64,000 nt of DNA from a bacterium (GCA_004561545.1 SFVK01000004.1:62001-126000), one strand, 5' to 3'; positions 51,493 through 60,984 are shown, counted from the first letter of the stretch. Program-made: numbers and translations. The notes: generated by a model from the letters alone, not told the origin.

Positions 51493-52319
51493 TGGCAAAG
51501 GAGTATCTGCTGAGTTCGGTACACGTTCACTCAAAGCTGTGCGACGGCAAAAACACCCCCGAGGAGCTGGCGGTCACTGCCTGGAAGCAGGGGCTGCAAA
51601 CGCTGGGGTTTTCGGGCCACAGCCACACCCCCCACGACATTGAATACTGCATGACCAACGCCCGCACCCAGCTCTACCGGGCGCAGGTGGCCAAGCTCAA
51701 GGAGCGCTATACCGGCAAGCTGGATATTCTGTGCGGGCTGGAATGGGATCTGCTCAGCGATGACGACCCCGCCGCCTACGATTACTGGATTGGCAGCACC
51801 CACTATGTGCAGGGGCCCCGCACCGGCAAATACTATGAGATTGACTGGCGGGAAGCGGACCTTGCCGCCTGCATTCAGGAGGATTTTGACGGGGACGGCC
51901 TGGCCGTGGTGGAGGCCTACTTTGCCAATGTGGCCGCCGTGGCCGCAAAAGAGCCCACGATTCTGGGCCACTTTGACCTGATCAAAAAGGTCAACGCCGG
52001 CAACAAGTTCTTTGACGAGAACGACGAGCGGTACACCGCCGCTGCCGACAAAGCGCTGCGGACGGCCGCCGAGCATCGCTGTGTGCTGGAAGTCAACACC
52101 GGCGCGGTTTACCGCGGGTTCCGAAAGGATTTCTTCCCCTCCCCCGCCCTGCTGAAGGACTGGCTGGCCCTGGGCGGCGACGTGGTCATCACCGCCGACG
52201 CCCACGATGCCCGGGCGCTGACCTTCGGCTTTAAGGAGGCCGCCGCCCAGCTGCGGGAACTGGGCTACCAGCGGGTGCTGGTGCTGGGCAGGGATGGCCT
52301 TGTTCCCGCCGCGCTGTAA
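51492..52319 (+). CDS. hisK: Histidinol-phosphatase, PHP type
   Basis: A 275-residue PHP-domain phosphatase: VHVHSKLCDGKNTPEE (first metal motif), GFSGHSHTP, GLEWDLL, GSTHYVQ, LGHFDLI, EVNTGA and ITADAHDARAL. It removes phosphate from histidinol phosphate before HisD. Its start shares one base with the hisIE stop, so it is translationally coupled and clearly part of the operon. This enzyme replaces the phosphatase half of bifunctional HisB, but not the dehydratase half. Confidence 0.92.
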   Translation: MAKEYLLSSVHVHSKLCDGKNTPEELAVTAWKQGLQTLGFSGHSHTPHDIEYCMTNARTQLYRAQVAKLKERYTGKLDILCGLEWDLLSDDDPAAYDYWIGSTHYVQGPRTGKYYEIDWREADLAACIQEDFDGDGLAVVEAYFANVAAVAAKEPTILGHFDLIKKVNAGNKFFDENDERYTAAADKALRTAAEHRCVLEVNTGAVYRGFRKDFFPSPALLKDWLALGGDVVITADAHDARALTFGFKEAAAQLRELGYQRVLVLGRDGLVPAAL

Positions 52320-52337
52320 CCCAACAAAACGCATTTC

Positions 52338-52369
52338 TGCCGGGCGCGGTCCTGCCGTGCCCGGATTTT
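52338..52369 (+). terminator. Terminator of the histidine operon
   Basis: CCGGGC (52340-52345) pairs with GCCCGG (52359-52364), then ATTTTG. A modest stem 20 bases after the last his gene. Confidence 0.6.
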
Positions 52370-52419
52370 GCTGTATCTGCAAACAAGGATTTTGAACAAA
52401 AGGAAGGCTGTCAGAACAC

Positions 52420-53607
52420 ATGAAATTTACTGAGCTTGCTGTCCGGCCCGAGATTGTGCAGGCCACCCAGGCCATGGGCTACACCGAGATGACCGAAATT
52501 CAGGAGAAGGCCATTCCCCTGATGCTGGCCGGACACGACATGATCGCCAAAGCCCCCACCGGAACCGGCAAGACGGTGGCCTTCGGCATTCCCATTCTGG
52601 AGAAGGTGGCGGACGACCCCGCCGCAGCGCCCCGGGCCGTGATTTTGAGCCCCACCCGGGAGCTGGCCCAGCAGATTGCCCAGGATCTCTCCAACCTGGC
52701 CCGGTTTCTGCCGGGCATCCGGGTGGTCTGCGTCTACGGCGGCGCGGGCATGGACAAACAGCAGAAACAGCTCAAGGCGGGCTGCCAGGTGGTGGTGGCC
52801 ACCCCGGGCCGCCTGATGGACCATTACCGTCACCGGTCCATCGACCTTTCCAGGGTGGAGACCATCGTGCTGGACGAGGCGGACGAGATGCTCAACATGG
52901 GCTTTTACAAGGATGTGCGCCACATCATCGACACCATGAAGGCGCGCAAATCCCTCTCGATGTTCAGCGCCACCATCAGCCGGGAGGTGCTGGACATCGG
53001 CTGGCTGTACCAGCACAACGCCGCCGAGGTGGATGTGCAGCCGCTGGAGGATTCCAGCCCCAAGATTGACCAGTTCAAGCTGCTCACCACCGGCCGGGAC
53101 AAGCTGGCCGACCTGGCGCAGATCATTATCAGCAAGGACTATAAGCGGGTGATGGTGTTCTGCAACACCAAATACAACACCGGTATGCTGGCCAACCAGC
53201 TGGCCCGGCTCAACTTCAATGTGGACTGCCTGCACGGGGACCTGAGCCAGGCGGAGCGCAACCGCATCATGCAGCGCTTCAAGGCGGGGGAGATTGCGGT
53301 GCTGGTCTCCACCGACGTGGCGGCGCGCGGCATCGACGTGTCCGACGTGGACGCCGTCATCAACTACGACGTGCCGGAGGAAAACGAGCACTACACCCAC
53401 CGCATCGGCCGCACCGGCCGCGCCCGCAAGGAGGGCGCCAGCTACCTTTTTTACACCAAAGAGGAGCAAAAGCGGGTGGACACCCTGCTGCGGCTGACCC
53501 GCAACACCGACGACTGCCGCGCCGTCCATTTTGACTTCAACCACGAAAACCTTGTGGTGGAGGAAAAGAAAACCGAGGACAAATTCAACATCAAGTGCTA
53601 TTTCTGA
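52420..53607 (+). CDS. DEAD-box RNA helicase
   Basis: A 395-residue helicase core: Q motif region GYTEMTEIQEKAIP, Walker A APTGTGKT, PTRELAQQ, TPGRLMD, DEAD in LDEADEMLNMGF, SAT, STDVAARGIDV and HRIGRTGRA. The C-terminus is only a short tail, so it lacks the RNA-binding extension of CshA/DbpA proteins and is a minimal helicase. Likely roles are ribosome assembly or mRNA unwinding in the cytosol. Monocistronic, with its own terminator. Confidence 0.95.
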   Translation: MKFTELAVRPEIVQATQAMGYTEMTEIQEKAIPLMLAGHDMIAKAPTGTGKTVAFGIPILEKVADDPAAAPRAVILSPTRELAQQIAQDLSNLARFLPGIRVVCVYGGAGMDKQQKQLKAGCQVVVATPGRLMDHYRHRSIDLSRVETIVLDEADEMLNMGFYKDVRHIIDTMKARKSLSMFSATISREVLDIGWLYQHNAAEVDVQPLEDSSPKIDQFKLLTTGRDKLADLAQIIISKDYKRVMVFCNTKYNTGMLANQLARLNFNVDCLHGDLSQAERNRIMQRFKAGEIAVLVSTDVAARGIDVSDVDAVINYDVPEENEHYTHRIGRTGRARKEGASYLFYTKEEQKRVDTLLRLTRNTDDCRAVHFDFNHENLVVEEKKTEDKFNIKCYF

Positions 53608-53620
53608 ACCGCGTACCACA

Positions 53621-53665
53621 AACGAGGCGCCCGGCCGCAAGGGTCAGGCGCCTCGTTTTTCGTTT
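53621..53665. terminator. Terminator after the helicase
   Basis: ACGAGGCGCC (53622-53631) pairs with GGCGCCTCGT, followed by TTTTTCGTTTT; it lies between convergent genes. Confidence 0.85.
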
Positions 53666-53674
53666 TGTTGCCAA

Positions 53675-54253
53675 TCACAGGGTTTTGAGGAGCACTTCCT
53701 CCATGGGGCGCTTGGGCACGCAGTAGTTGCGGTCCTCATCCAGAAAATACTTCACACTGCCGTCCTCCATGGGAACTACCCGGCTGGTATGGGTGGGGTA
53801 GCCGAAAGCCACCACGCTGTGAAGCCGCAGGCAGTCCCCCAGTCCCAGAAGCGACTGGATGGCGGGACGGTCGATGGCGCCCATGATGCAGCTGCCCACG
53901 CCGTGTGCCCAGGCCGCAGCGGTCATGCTGCCCAGGGCAAGGCCCGCGTCGGTATCGTTGGCGCCGGGCAGGCTCTCGTCCTGGCAGACCGCGATGAAGA
54001 GCACCGGGGTTTCGTCCGGCGCGGGGCATCCCTGCTCGGGCGGCAGGTAGGCGGCCCAGTGAACCAGCGGCTGCATCTTTGCCACCATGGCGGGGCTTTC
54101 CACCAGCACATACTTGAGGGTCTGGCGGTTGGCGCCGCAGCTGGCAATGCGGGCGGCTTCCAGGATTTCGGCCGCGATGGCATGGTCCACCGGGCGCTGT
54201 TCAAAGCGGCGGTAGGTCCGCCGGGTCCGCAGGAACTGCATCATTTCTTCCAT
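53675..54253 (-). CDS. Nitroreductase-family flavoprotein
   Basis: A 192-residue nitroreductase: FLRTRRTYRRFEQRPV at the N-terminus (FMN phosphate contacts), ASCGANRQTLKYVLV, DAGLALGSMTAAAWAHGVGSCIMGAID and a C-terminal family tail. It uses FMN and NAD(P)H; the substrate is unknown. I chose the ATG at 54253, which has AAAGGAG 8 bases upstream, over a GTG three codons earlier that overlaps that site. Confidence 0.9.
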   Translation of the reverse strand: MEEMMQFLRTRRTYRRFEQRPVDHAIAAEILEAARIASCGANRQTLKYVLVESPAMVAKMQPLVHWAAYLPPEQGCPAPDETPVLFIAVCQDESLPGANDTDAGLALGSMTAAAWAHGVGSCIMGAIDRPAIQSLLGLGDCLRLHSVVAFGYPTHTSRVVPMEDGSVKYFLDEDRNYCVPKRPMEEVLLKTL

Positions 54254-54312
54254 GGGGATCACTCCTTTTGTTTTCCCGTTCCGGGTTTTCTTCCATTATA
54301 GCGCGGCGGACC

Positions 54313-55005
54313 TCAGGAATCAATGACCGTTTTGGTCCGGCCGATGCCCACCACCGCAGCGGTGAGCTTTTTCCAGGTGTTGCAGCCGCAGATGCCGTCC
54401 GCCGTCAGGCCAAAGCTGCGCTGGGCGGCCTGCAGGGCGTTGAAGGTGTTGGTTCCAAAGATGCCGTCCAGCGTGCGGGTGGAGTAGCCCAGCGCGTTGA
54501 GGGCGTCCTGAAGGATGAGCACATAGGTGTTGCGGTCGCCCTTGCGGCAGGTGGGATAGCCCGCCGTGGTGCCCGAGCAGGCGGGCGTGCCATAGCGGCG
54601 GTCAAAGTGAACCCAGGTGGGCGTCATGGAGAGGGGCTCCACATAGCCCCAGGCCCCGGTGGCTACCGCCGCGTTGTAGATGCGCTGGCGGGTGGCGGAG
54701 CTGGTGCCCTGGCCCACGTCAAAGGCAACGCCCGCATAGTGCTGGCTGGCGGTGCCGTGGCCGCCCTCCCAGATGCGCTTGAAGGCGTAGCCCACCGGAA
54801 TGCCGGCGCCGTAGCGGCGGCGGGTCAAGTTCCACGCCTCCATGGCCGCCGTGGTGGTCCACAGCACCCGGGCATTGGAGGAACCCCGGAACTCCCGCAC
54901 CGTCAGGGTGGTGCCGTAGCTGTAAGGCATGGGGTCGTTCTCGTTGAGGTTGTTGTAGGTGAGAAAGCGGTCATTGTAGCTGTCATACACAAAAATTTTT
55001 GCCAT
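54313..55005 (-). CDS. M15-like peptidase with peptidoglycan-binding domain, no signal peptide
   Basis: A 230-residue protein with an M15-type zinc site, SQHYAGVAFD (His89, Asp96) and TWVHFD (His133), followed by a peptidoglycan-binding domain (about 165-225, LQDALNALGYSTRTLDGIFGTNTFNALQAAQRSFGL). M15 enzymes cut D-Ala-D-Ala or L-Ala-D-Glu bonds of cell-wall peptides. There is no signal peptide or membrane segment, which is odd for a wall enzyme. It follows the SpoIID-like gene by 19 bases and shares its repeats. Confidence 0.85.
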   Translation of the reverse strand: MAKIFVYDSYNDRFLTYNNLNENDPMPYSYGTTLTVREFRGSSNARVLWTTTAAMEAWNLTRRRYGAGIPVGYAFKRIWEGGHGTASQHYAGVAFDVGQGTSSATRQRIYNAAVATGAWGYVEPLSMTPTWVHFDRRYGTPACSGTTAGYPTCRKGDRNTYVLILQDALNALGYSTRTLDGIFGTNTFNALQAAQRSFGLTADGICGCNTWKKLTAAVVGIGRTKTVIDS

Positions 55006-55024
55006 GATGGTTCCCTCCCTTGGT

Positions 55025-57631
55025 TCATGGAACGGTGTCCTCAAAGGGCGCGGCGGCGGCCTTGAGGCTCTCCCAGGTGGCGTCGTCCACCACGCCCAGC
55101 GGGGTCAGGCCCACCCGGATCTGGTAGCTTTCCAGCACTGCCTGGGTGGCCTCATCCAGCACGCCGGTCTCCTCCACAAAAGCGGAGCCGCAGTAGACGC
55201 TGCCCAGCACGTTGAGCCACTTCTGGACCTGGAGCACCGCCGGGCCGGTACTGCCCAGCGCCAGCGACGCTCCGGGCCAGATTTCCTCCGGCTCCGGCGA
55301 TGCATTGGCGGGGTTGACGGTGAACAGGGCGTAGGCGGCGGCAAAGAATCTTCGCCAGTCCCGCTCCTCCACCACGCCGGTGGGTTCCAGCCCCAGGGTG
55401 CTCTGGGCCCTCTTGACGCTGTCCTCCAGCGAGGTGTCAAAGACGTCGGTGGAATCGGTGGGGGCGATCTCGGGAATCCACTGGCTCAAGAAGTTCATGG
55501 TATCCGAAAGCACCTGAACCGCCGGGCCGGTATCCCCCAGGCGGAGCGTCACGTCGGGGGTGGTCGTCGTGGTGCGGGCCACCGGGCCGCTGGCCGAAAC
55601 CTGCCGGGCATTGTCATAGATGCTCTGCCAGGTCAGGGGGCCCACCACGCCGTCCGCCGTCAACCCCGCGTGCTGCTGCCAGGCGATGACCGAGCGCCTG
55701 GTGGCCGCGCCGAACACGCCGTCCACCGTCACGGTGGGCACATCCCGGTAATAGGCCGCCAGCAGGCGCAGATTGTATTGCAGCGCCCGCACCGGTGTGC
55801 CGCTGCTGCCCTCCCGCAGGGTGGTGACGAACTGGCCGGGCTGGACGTTGTACTCCACCAGATTGTTGGCCACAGCCAGCCCCACCTCGTTGAGTTTGGC
55901 CCAGGTGGCCGCCCCCACCACGCCGTCCGCCGTCAGGCCGAAGAGATTCTGGAAGGCCCGCACGGCGGAGGCGGTGCCGCTGCCGAAGTTTCCGTCCACC
56001 GTGACGGTGGAAAGGCCGGAATAGTTCTCGGCGGCCATACGCAGCCAGAACTGCACCAGACGGACGTCGTTGCCCCTGCTGCCGGTGCGCAGCGCCGTGC
56101 CGGGGTAGGCGGTGCCGCCCGCGTCGCTCTGGGCGTTGACCCAGGCGGCATAGAGGGCGTCCCAGGTGGCCTGCCCCACCACGCCGTCCTGGGTCAGGCC
56201 CTCGGATTTCTGGAAGGCAATGACGGCACGCTCGGTGGCGGCGCCAAAGTTGCCGTCCACCGATACGGTGGGAATGGCGGAATCAAACTGGGCCAGGCTG
56301 GACAGCCAGAACTGCACCTGTTCCACCTCCCGCCCGGTGCTGCCGCGGCGCAGCACCACGCCGGGCCAGGTTCCGGCGGACTGGGTGCCGGTGAGGGTCT
56401 CGCCCTCGCTGGTCAGCTCGGCCAGGTCCTTGACGCTCACATAGATATAGCTGATCTTGTACCAGGTGGCTTTGCCCACCACGCCGTCCACGGTGAGGGA
56501 GAACTGTTTCTGGAACTTTTTGACGCTGTTCTCGGTGGCCTCGTCAAAGGTACCGGTGATGGCGGGCTTGCCAAAGCTGGGATAATCCTTGGCAATGCGG
56601 GAAAGCTGTTTCTGGATGATGTTCACCGCCGTGCCGGTGGAGCCGCGGCGCAGCGGGGTGCCGGGGTAGCTCTGGGGAATGGACGCGATGTTGTTGGTGG
56701 TGACCAGCTGCACCCGGTTGCCGTAATAGTAGCGCAAAATCTGCAAAGCGCTCATGCCCTCGTTGGCGCGGTCCACGGTGCCCCACTGCTTCATGCCGGG
56801 GCAGGTGACGCTCTTGCCATCGCAATACTCGGTGTAATAGGGTTCGGCATCCCCGGAGCGGCGCACATAGGTGTTGAACAGCTCGGCGGTCAGCCGCTCC
56901 ATCACGGCAAAGACGGTGCGCCCCTGCACATAGGCCTGGTCCACGCCGGGGGAGTTGGTGATGTTGAAGCTGTACCCCTTGCTGGGATACCACTCGGTCC
57001 AGATGCGGTTGAGCGCCAGGCTGATCTGGGCCAGAATGTTGGCGCGCAGCGCCTGCTCGGGCCAGGTGGGGTAAACCTCGCTGGACGCCACGTTGGCGAT
57101 ATAGTTCTGGAAGGTGACCGACACATTGCTGGCGCTGACGGCGGGGCGGGCCAGATGCACCGTGATCTTTTTGGGCACCACCACCTCGGTGAGGACCAGG
57201 GGCGAAATGCCGGGGCAGTCCTCCGCCGGGGCGGGACCGCTGCCGCCTCCGCCCGCAAAAAGCGGATGTTCCGGGATGATGACGGGCTCATCGGACTGGG
57301 CCACCGCCTCGTCGGCGGGCAGGAAATCCAGCCGCGCCACCGTCTGCTGGCCGTCAAAGAGCTGCACGCCTTCCAGCTCCACCGTCTGCCACCCGGTCAG
57401 GAAGGCCCGCAGCGTGTAAACGGAGTAGGGCCGGACGGTGCTGTTTGACTCGTCCAGACTGTAGCTCTTATCGGGCGCGGGCAGCGAGAGCTCCCCCGCC
57501 GCGCCAGCGTCATCGGTGTTCAGGCGGGCCAGCTGGACGCCGCTCTCGTCCAGGACCACAACCGTCACGCCGGCCAGCGGCGCGGCGGCCCCGGCCACCG
57601 AGGCATAGATCTGTAAGGTTCCGTTTGGCAT
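55025..57631 (-). CDS. SpoIID-like protein with six peptidoglycan-binding repeats, no signal peptide
   Basis: An 868-residue protein: an Ig/carboxypeptidase-regulatory-like domain (about 5-105), an acidic linker, a SpoIID-like core (about 140-315; YIANVASSEVYPTWPEQALRANILAQ), and six repeats of about 90 residues (325-868), each of the form LRxGSxGxxV...VDGxFGxxT...GLTxDGVVGxxTW. Repeats 1-4 are well kept, 5 and 6 are decayed. Proteins of this layout are common in spore-forming Clostridia, and SpoIID cuts peptidoglycan during engulfment. With no export signal, action in the mother cell or forespore, or after lysis, is more likely than ordinary secretion. The ATG at 57631 has AGGAGG. Confidence 0.8.
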   Translation of the reverse strand: MPNGTLQIYASVAGAAAPLAGVTVVVLDESGVQLARLNTDDAGAAGELSLPAPDKSYSLDESNSTVRPYSVYTLRAFLTGWQTVELEGVQLFDGQQTVARLDFLPADEAVAQSDEPVIIPEHPLFAGGGGSGPAPAEDCPGISPLVLTEVVVPKKITVHLARPAVSASNVSVTFQNYIANVASSEVYPTWPEQALRANILAQISLALNRIWTEWYPSKGYSFNITNSPGVDQAYVQGRTVFAVMERLTAELFNTYVRRSGDAEPYYTEYCDGKSVTCPGMKQWGTVDRANEGMSALQILRYYYGNRVQLVTTNNIASIPQSYPGTPLRRGSTGTAVNIIQKQLSRIAKDYPSFGKPAITGTFDEATENSVKKFQKQFSLTVDGVVGKATWYKISYIYVSVKDLAELTSEGETLTGTQSAGTWPGVVLRRGSTGREVEQVQFWLSSLAQFDSAIPTVSVDGNFGAATERAVIAFQKSEGLTQDGVVGQATWDALYAAWVNAQSDAGGTAYPGTALRTGSRGNDVRLVQFWLRMAAENYSGLSTVTVDGNFGSGTASAVRAFQNLFGLTADGVVGAATWAKLNEVGLAVANNLVEYNVQPGQFVTTLREGSSGTPVRALQYNLRLLAAYYRDVPTVTVDGVFGAATRRSVIAWQQHAGLTADGVVGPLTWQSIYDNARQVSASGPVARTTTTTPDVTLRLGDTGPAVQVLSDTMNFLSQWIPEIAPTDSTDVFDTSLEDSVKRAQSTLGLEPTGVVEERDWRRFFAAAYALFTVNPANASPEPEEIWPGASLALGSTGPAVLQVQKWLNVLGSVYCGSAFVEETGVLDEATQAVLESYQIRVGLTPLGVVDDATWESLKAAAAPFEDTVP

Positions 57632-57766
57632 AATAACACCTCCTGAGACAGCCTATGCCGTGCGGCGCAACATGGTGCCGGAACCGGGCGGTTTTCCGGG
57701 GCCCGTTCTTTACAAATGTTGCAAACCGTGATACCATGGCAGTAAAATTCAAAAGGAAGTGATTGT

Positions 57767-59317
57767 ATGCCCGGGAAGACGGAGGAGAGCCGTCAAACCA
57801 TCAAAAACAGCGTGGGCCGTGCCGTGCTTGTGGCCATCAGTGTGCTGCTGCAGGTATTCTGGATCGTTTTGCTGGTCATGCGGCTGAACCAATATTACGC
57901 TTATATCTCGCTGGCCACCAGCGTGCTGAGCTTTCTGGTGGTGCTGCACATCTGCGGCAACAAGATCAACGCCGCCTACAAGCTGTCCTGGATTGTGCTG
58001 ATCCAGTTCATGCCCATTCTGGGCCTGTGCCTCTTCCTGATGTTCGGCAAGGAATCCAGCAACGCTGTGATGCGCCGCCGCTTTGGACGCATTGACCAGC
58101 AGATGCCCCGTTACCTGCCCCAGGACGAAGCCACCGCCGCCAGGCTGGACGCGGAAAACCCCGGCCTTGGCAACCAGGCCCACTACCTGCGCAACACCGC
58201 CGGGTTCCCCGTCTACGGCGACACCAGGGTGACTTTCTATGGCGACACCAACGAGGCGCTGGAGGCCCAGAAAGCCGAGCTGCGAAAGGCGGAGCACTTT
58301 ATCTTTATGGAATACCACGCCATCGAGGATTCCACCGCGTGGCGCGGGCTGGAGGAAATCCTGGCCGAGAAAGCCGCCGCCGGCGTGGATGTGCGGGTCT
58401 TTTACGACGACATGGGCAGCATTGGGTTTATCAGCAAGCCCTTTGCCCGCCGTTTGCAGGCACAAGGCATTCAGTGCCGGGTTTTCAACCCGCTGGTGCC
58501 GGTGCTCAACGTCTTTATGAACAACCGTGACCACCGCAAGATCACCGTGGTGGACGGCCAGGTGGGATTTACCGGCGGATATAATCTGGCGGACGAGTAC
58601 TTCAATCTCACCCACCCCTATGGCCAGTGGAAGGACAGCGGCCTGCGGCTGGAGGGCAGCGCAGTGCGCAGCCTGACCGTCATCTTTTTGGAAATGTGGA
58701 ACGCCACCCAGAAAGTGCAGGAGGACCCCACCCCCTTCCTGGTTCCCGCCGCCGTGCCGCAGGGCGCCGGCGGATATGTGATCCCCTACGCGGACAGCCC
58801 GCTGGATACCATTGCCACCGGTGAGGATGTCTATCTGAACATTCTCAAAAACGCAAAGCGGTATGTCTACATCACAACGCCCTACCTCATCATTGACGAC
58901 GAGATGCAGCGGGAGCTGACACTGGCCGCCCGCCGGGGTGTGGATGTGCGCATCATCACGCCGGGCATTCCCGACAAAAAGACGGTGTTCCGGGTGACCC
59001 GCAGCTATTACGCCGACCTGGCCACCGCCGGGGTGCGTATTTTTGAGTATACACCAGGCTTTGTCCACGCCAAACAGTTTGTGGCGGACGACGAGGTTGC
59101 CACCTGCGGCACCATCAACATGGATTACCGCAGTTTGTATCTCCATTTCGAGAGCGGATGCTGGTTCAGCAGCTGTGACGCGGTGGCCCAGGTGCGCCGG
59201 GATTTTGAGGAGCTGTTCCCCCTCTGCACCGAAGTCACCGGCCAGTACGCCGGCAAGCGGGAACGGTATGTGCGCGGCCTCAACTGCATTCTGCGGCTGT
59301 TCGGGCCGCTGATGTAA
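57767..59317 (+). CDS. cls: Cardiolipin synthase (phospholipase D family)
   Basis: A 516-residue enzyme with two or three N-terminal membrane segments (about 16-85), an IIxD-type FYDDMGSIGF region and two HKD motifs: HRKITVVDG and HAKQFVADD. It condenses two phosphatidylglycerol molecules into cardiolipin on the membrane. In the second motif the usual Lys and Asp are present. AAAGGAAG precedes the ATG at 57767; it is monocistronic with a good terminator. Confidence 0.95.
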   Translation: MPGKTEESRQTIKNSVGRAVLVAISVLLQVFWIVLLVMRLNQYYAYISLATSVLSFLVVLHICGNKINAAYKLSWIVLIQFMPILGLCLFLMFGKESSNAVMRRRFGRIDQQMPRYLPQDEATAARLDAENPGLGNQAHYLRNTAGFPVYGDTRVTFYGDTNEALEAQKAELRKAEHFIFMEYHAIEDSTAWRGLEEILAEKAAAGVDVRVFYDDMGSIGFISKPFARRLQAQGIQCRVFNPLVPVLNVFMNNRDHRKITVVDGQVGFTGGYNLADEYFNLTHPYGQWKDSGLRLEGSAVRSLTVIFLEMWNATQKVQEDPTPFLVPAAVPQGAGGYVIPYADSPLDTIATGEDVYLNILKNAKRYVYITTPYLIIDDEMQRELTLAARRGVDVRIITPGIPDKKTVFRVTRSYYADLATAGVRIFEYTPGFVHAKQFVADDEVATCGTINMDYRSLYLHFESGCWFSSCDAVAQVRRDFEELFPLCTEVTGQYAGKRERYVRGLNCILRLFGPLM

Positions 59318-59329
59318 ATCCGGCCATAC

Positions 59330-59365
59330 AAAAAGGCTTCTGCACGCGGCAGAAGCCTTTTTTAT
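59330..59365. terminator. Bidirectional terminator between cls and metY
   Basis: AAAAAGGCTTCTGC pairs with GCAGAAGCCTTTTTT around ACGCG. Confidence 0.93.
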
Positions 59366-59385
59366 TTCAGAAAATCCCGGCAGTC

Positions 59386-60675
59386 TCAGTCCACCCAGGC
59401 AAAGGCCTGTTCCAGATCGTCGATGAGGTCCTGGGCGTGCTCGGTGCCGATGGAGAGGCGGATGGTGCTTGGGGTGATGCCCACCGCCGCCAGTTCCTCC
59501 TCGCTGAGCTGACTATGGGTGGTGGTGGCGGGGTGAATGACCAGACTTTTGACGTCCGCCACGTTGGCCAGCAGGCTGAAAATCTTCAGATGGTCAATGA
59601 AGGCGTGGGCCTCCTTCACGCCGCCCCGGATCTCAAAGGTAAAGATGGACGCGCCGCCGTTGGGGAAATATTTCTCATACAGCGCATGGTCGGGGTGGTC
59701 CGGCAGGCTGGGATGGTTGACCTTTGCCACCTTGGGGTGATGGGCAAGGTAGTCCACAATCTTTTTGGTGTTCTCCACATGGCGGTCCAGGCGCAGCGAG
59801 AGGGTTTCGACCCCCTGAAGAAGCAAAAAGGCGTTGAAGGGGCTGATGCAGGCGCCGGTATCCCGCAGCAGAATGGCGCGCACATAGGTGGCAAAGGCCG
59901 CCGGGCCCGCCGCCTGCACAAAGCTGACGCCGTGGTAGCTGGGATTGGGCGCGGCGATGGCGGGATAGTTGCCGGAAGCCGCCCAGTCAAAGCTGCCGCC
60001 GTCCACAATGATGCCGCCCAGTGTGGTGCCGTGGCCGCCGATGAACTTGGTGGCGGAATGGACCACGAGATCGGCCCCATGCTCCAGGGGACGGATCAGG
60101 TAGGGTGTGCCGAAGGTGTTATCCACCACCAGCGGCAGGCCATGGCGGTGGGCGATGGCCGCGATGGCATCCAGATCGGGAATGTCGGAGTTGGGATTGC
60201 CCAGCGTCTCCAGATACACCGCGCGGGTGTTGGGCTGGATGGCGTTTTCCACCTGGGCCAGGTCATGGGCGTCCACAAAGGTGGTGGTAATGCCAAAGTT
60301 GGGCAGCGTGTGCTCCAGCAGGTTGTAGGAGCCGCCGTAGATGGTCTTTTGCGCCACAATGTGACCGCCGTTCTGGGCAAGGGCCTGGAGGGTGTAGCTG
60401 ATGGCCGCCGCGCCGGAGGCCACCGCCAGCGCCGCCACGCCGCCTTCCAGCGCCGCCAGACGCTGCTCCAACACATCCTCGGTGGGGTTGGTCAGACGGC
60501 CATAAATGTTGCCGGCATCGGTCAGGCCAAACCGGGCCGCCGCATGGGCGGAGTTATTGAACACATAGGAAGTAGTCTGATAGATGGGCACCGCGCGGGC
60601 GCCGGTGGCGGGGTCGGCCTGCTCCTGGCCAACATGAAGCTGAAGGGTTTCAAAATGCAGTTTATGTTCAGACAT
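59386..60675 (-). CDS. metY: O-acetylhomoserine sulfhydrylase
   Basis: A 429-residue Cys/Met-metabolism PLP enzyme: FETLQLHVGQEQADPATGARAVPIYQTTSYVF at the N-terminus, YGRLTNPTEDVLE, ASGAAAI, VVDNTFGTPY, HSATKFIGGHGTTLGG with the PLP lysine, and the insertion typical of MetY that distinguishes it from MetB/MetC. It makes homocysteine from O-acetylhomoserine and sulfide. The ATG at 60675 has TGAGGAA nine bases upstream. A leader ORF and terminator precede it. Confidence 0.93.
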   Translation of the reverse strand: MSEHKLHFETLQLHVGQEQADPATGARAVPIYQTTSYVFNNSAHAAARFGLTDAGNIYGRLTNPTEDVLEQRLAALEGGVAALAVASGAAAISYTLQALAQNGGHIVAQKTIYGGSYNLLEHTLPNFGITTTFVDAHDLAQVENAIQPNTRAVYLETLGNPNSDIPDLDAIAAIAHRHGLPLVVDNTFGTPYLIRPLEHGADLVVHSATKFIGGHGTTLGGIIVDGGSFDWAASGNYPAIAAPNPSYHGVSFVQAAGPAAFATYVRAILLRDTGACISPFNAFLLLQGVETLSLRLDRHVENTKKIVDYLAHHPKVAKVNHPSLPDHPDHALYEKYFPNGGASIFTFEIRGGVKEAHAFIDHLKIFSLLANVADVKSLVIHPATTTHSQLSEEELAAVGITPSTIRLSIGTEHAQDLIDDLEQAFAWVD

Positions 60676-60737
60676 GATCGTTTCCTCACAATTCATCGTT
60701 TCTTTTTGGCGCATCCCCTGCGTGGGCGCCTTTGTGG

Positions 60738-60784
60738 AAAGACAAAAGAAATGCCCGGGACAGCTTTGGCAACGGTCCCGGGCA
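60738..60784 (-). terminator. Attenuator-like terminator in the metY leader
   Basis: On the minus strand TGCCCGGGAC pairs with GTCCCGGGCA, followed by TTTCTTTTGTCTTT. It stands between the metY promoter and the metY start, so it must be read through for expression. Confidence 0.85.
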
Positions 60785-60808
60785 GAGATTCACAGCAACA
60801 TCCGGGGG

Positions 60809-60925
60809 TCACATTCGGCCCCACAGCGGTGCCGAAAACGCCCCGGCCTGATGAACGGCCCGGGTGCGGTGCATTCGCCCACAGCGGAAATTGGCGCGCA
60901 GAACGGTATTCCAGATTGTCTTCAT
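60809..60925 (-). CDS. Candidate 38-residue leader peptide of metY
   Basis: A short frame begins with MKTIWNTVLRANFRCGRM, has GGGAGG nine bases before its ATG, and ends 25 bases before the attenuator-like terminator. It contains one Cys (15) and Met at 1, 18 and 38. Position between a perfect promoter and a terminator, plus a good ribosome site, suggests translation-coupled attenuation in response to sulfur amino acids. It has no other recognisable feature and could be fortuitous. Confidence 0.45.
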   Translation of the reverse strand: MKTIWNTVLRANFRCGRMHRTRAVHQAGAFSAPLWGRM

Positions 60926-60961
60926 TCTGTCCACCCTCCCTCATTTGCTTTCGCGCTTTAA

Positions 60962-60984
60962 ACATACTTAACTGCTTGGTATGT
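60962..60984. promoter_or_regulatory. Operator-like dyad at the metY leader start
   Basis: ACATAC and GTATGT are perfectly inverted around an 11-base centre. The site overlaps the predicted start of metY leader transcription and resembles an element at the same place before cysK (CACAT...TAAGTATG). Confidence 0.45.

Noticed and set aside
55004..57448. 814-codon open frame opposite the SpoIID-like gene
   Set aside because: Its apparent internal repeats simply mirror the six peptidoglycan-binding repeats on the other strand.
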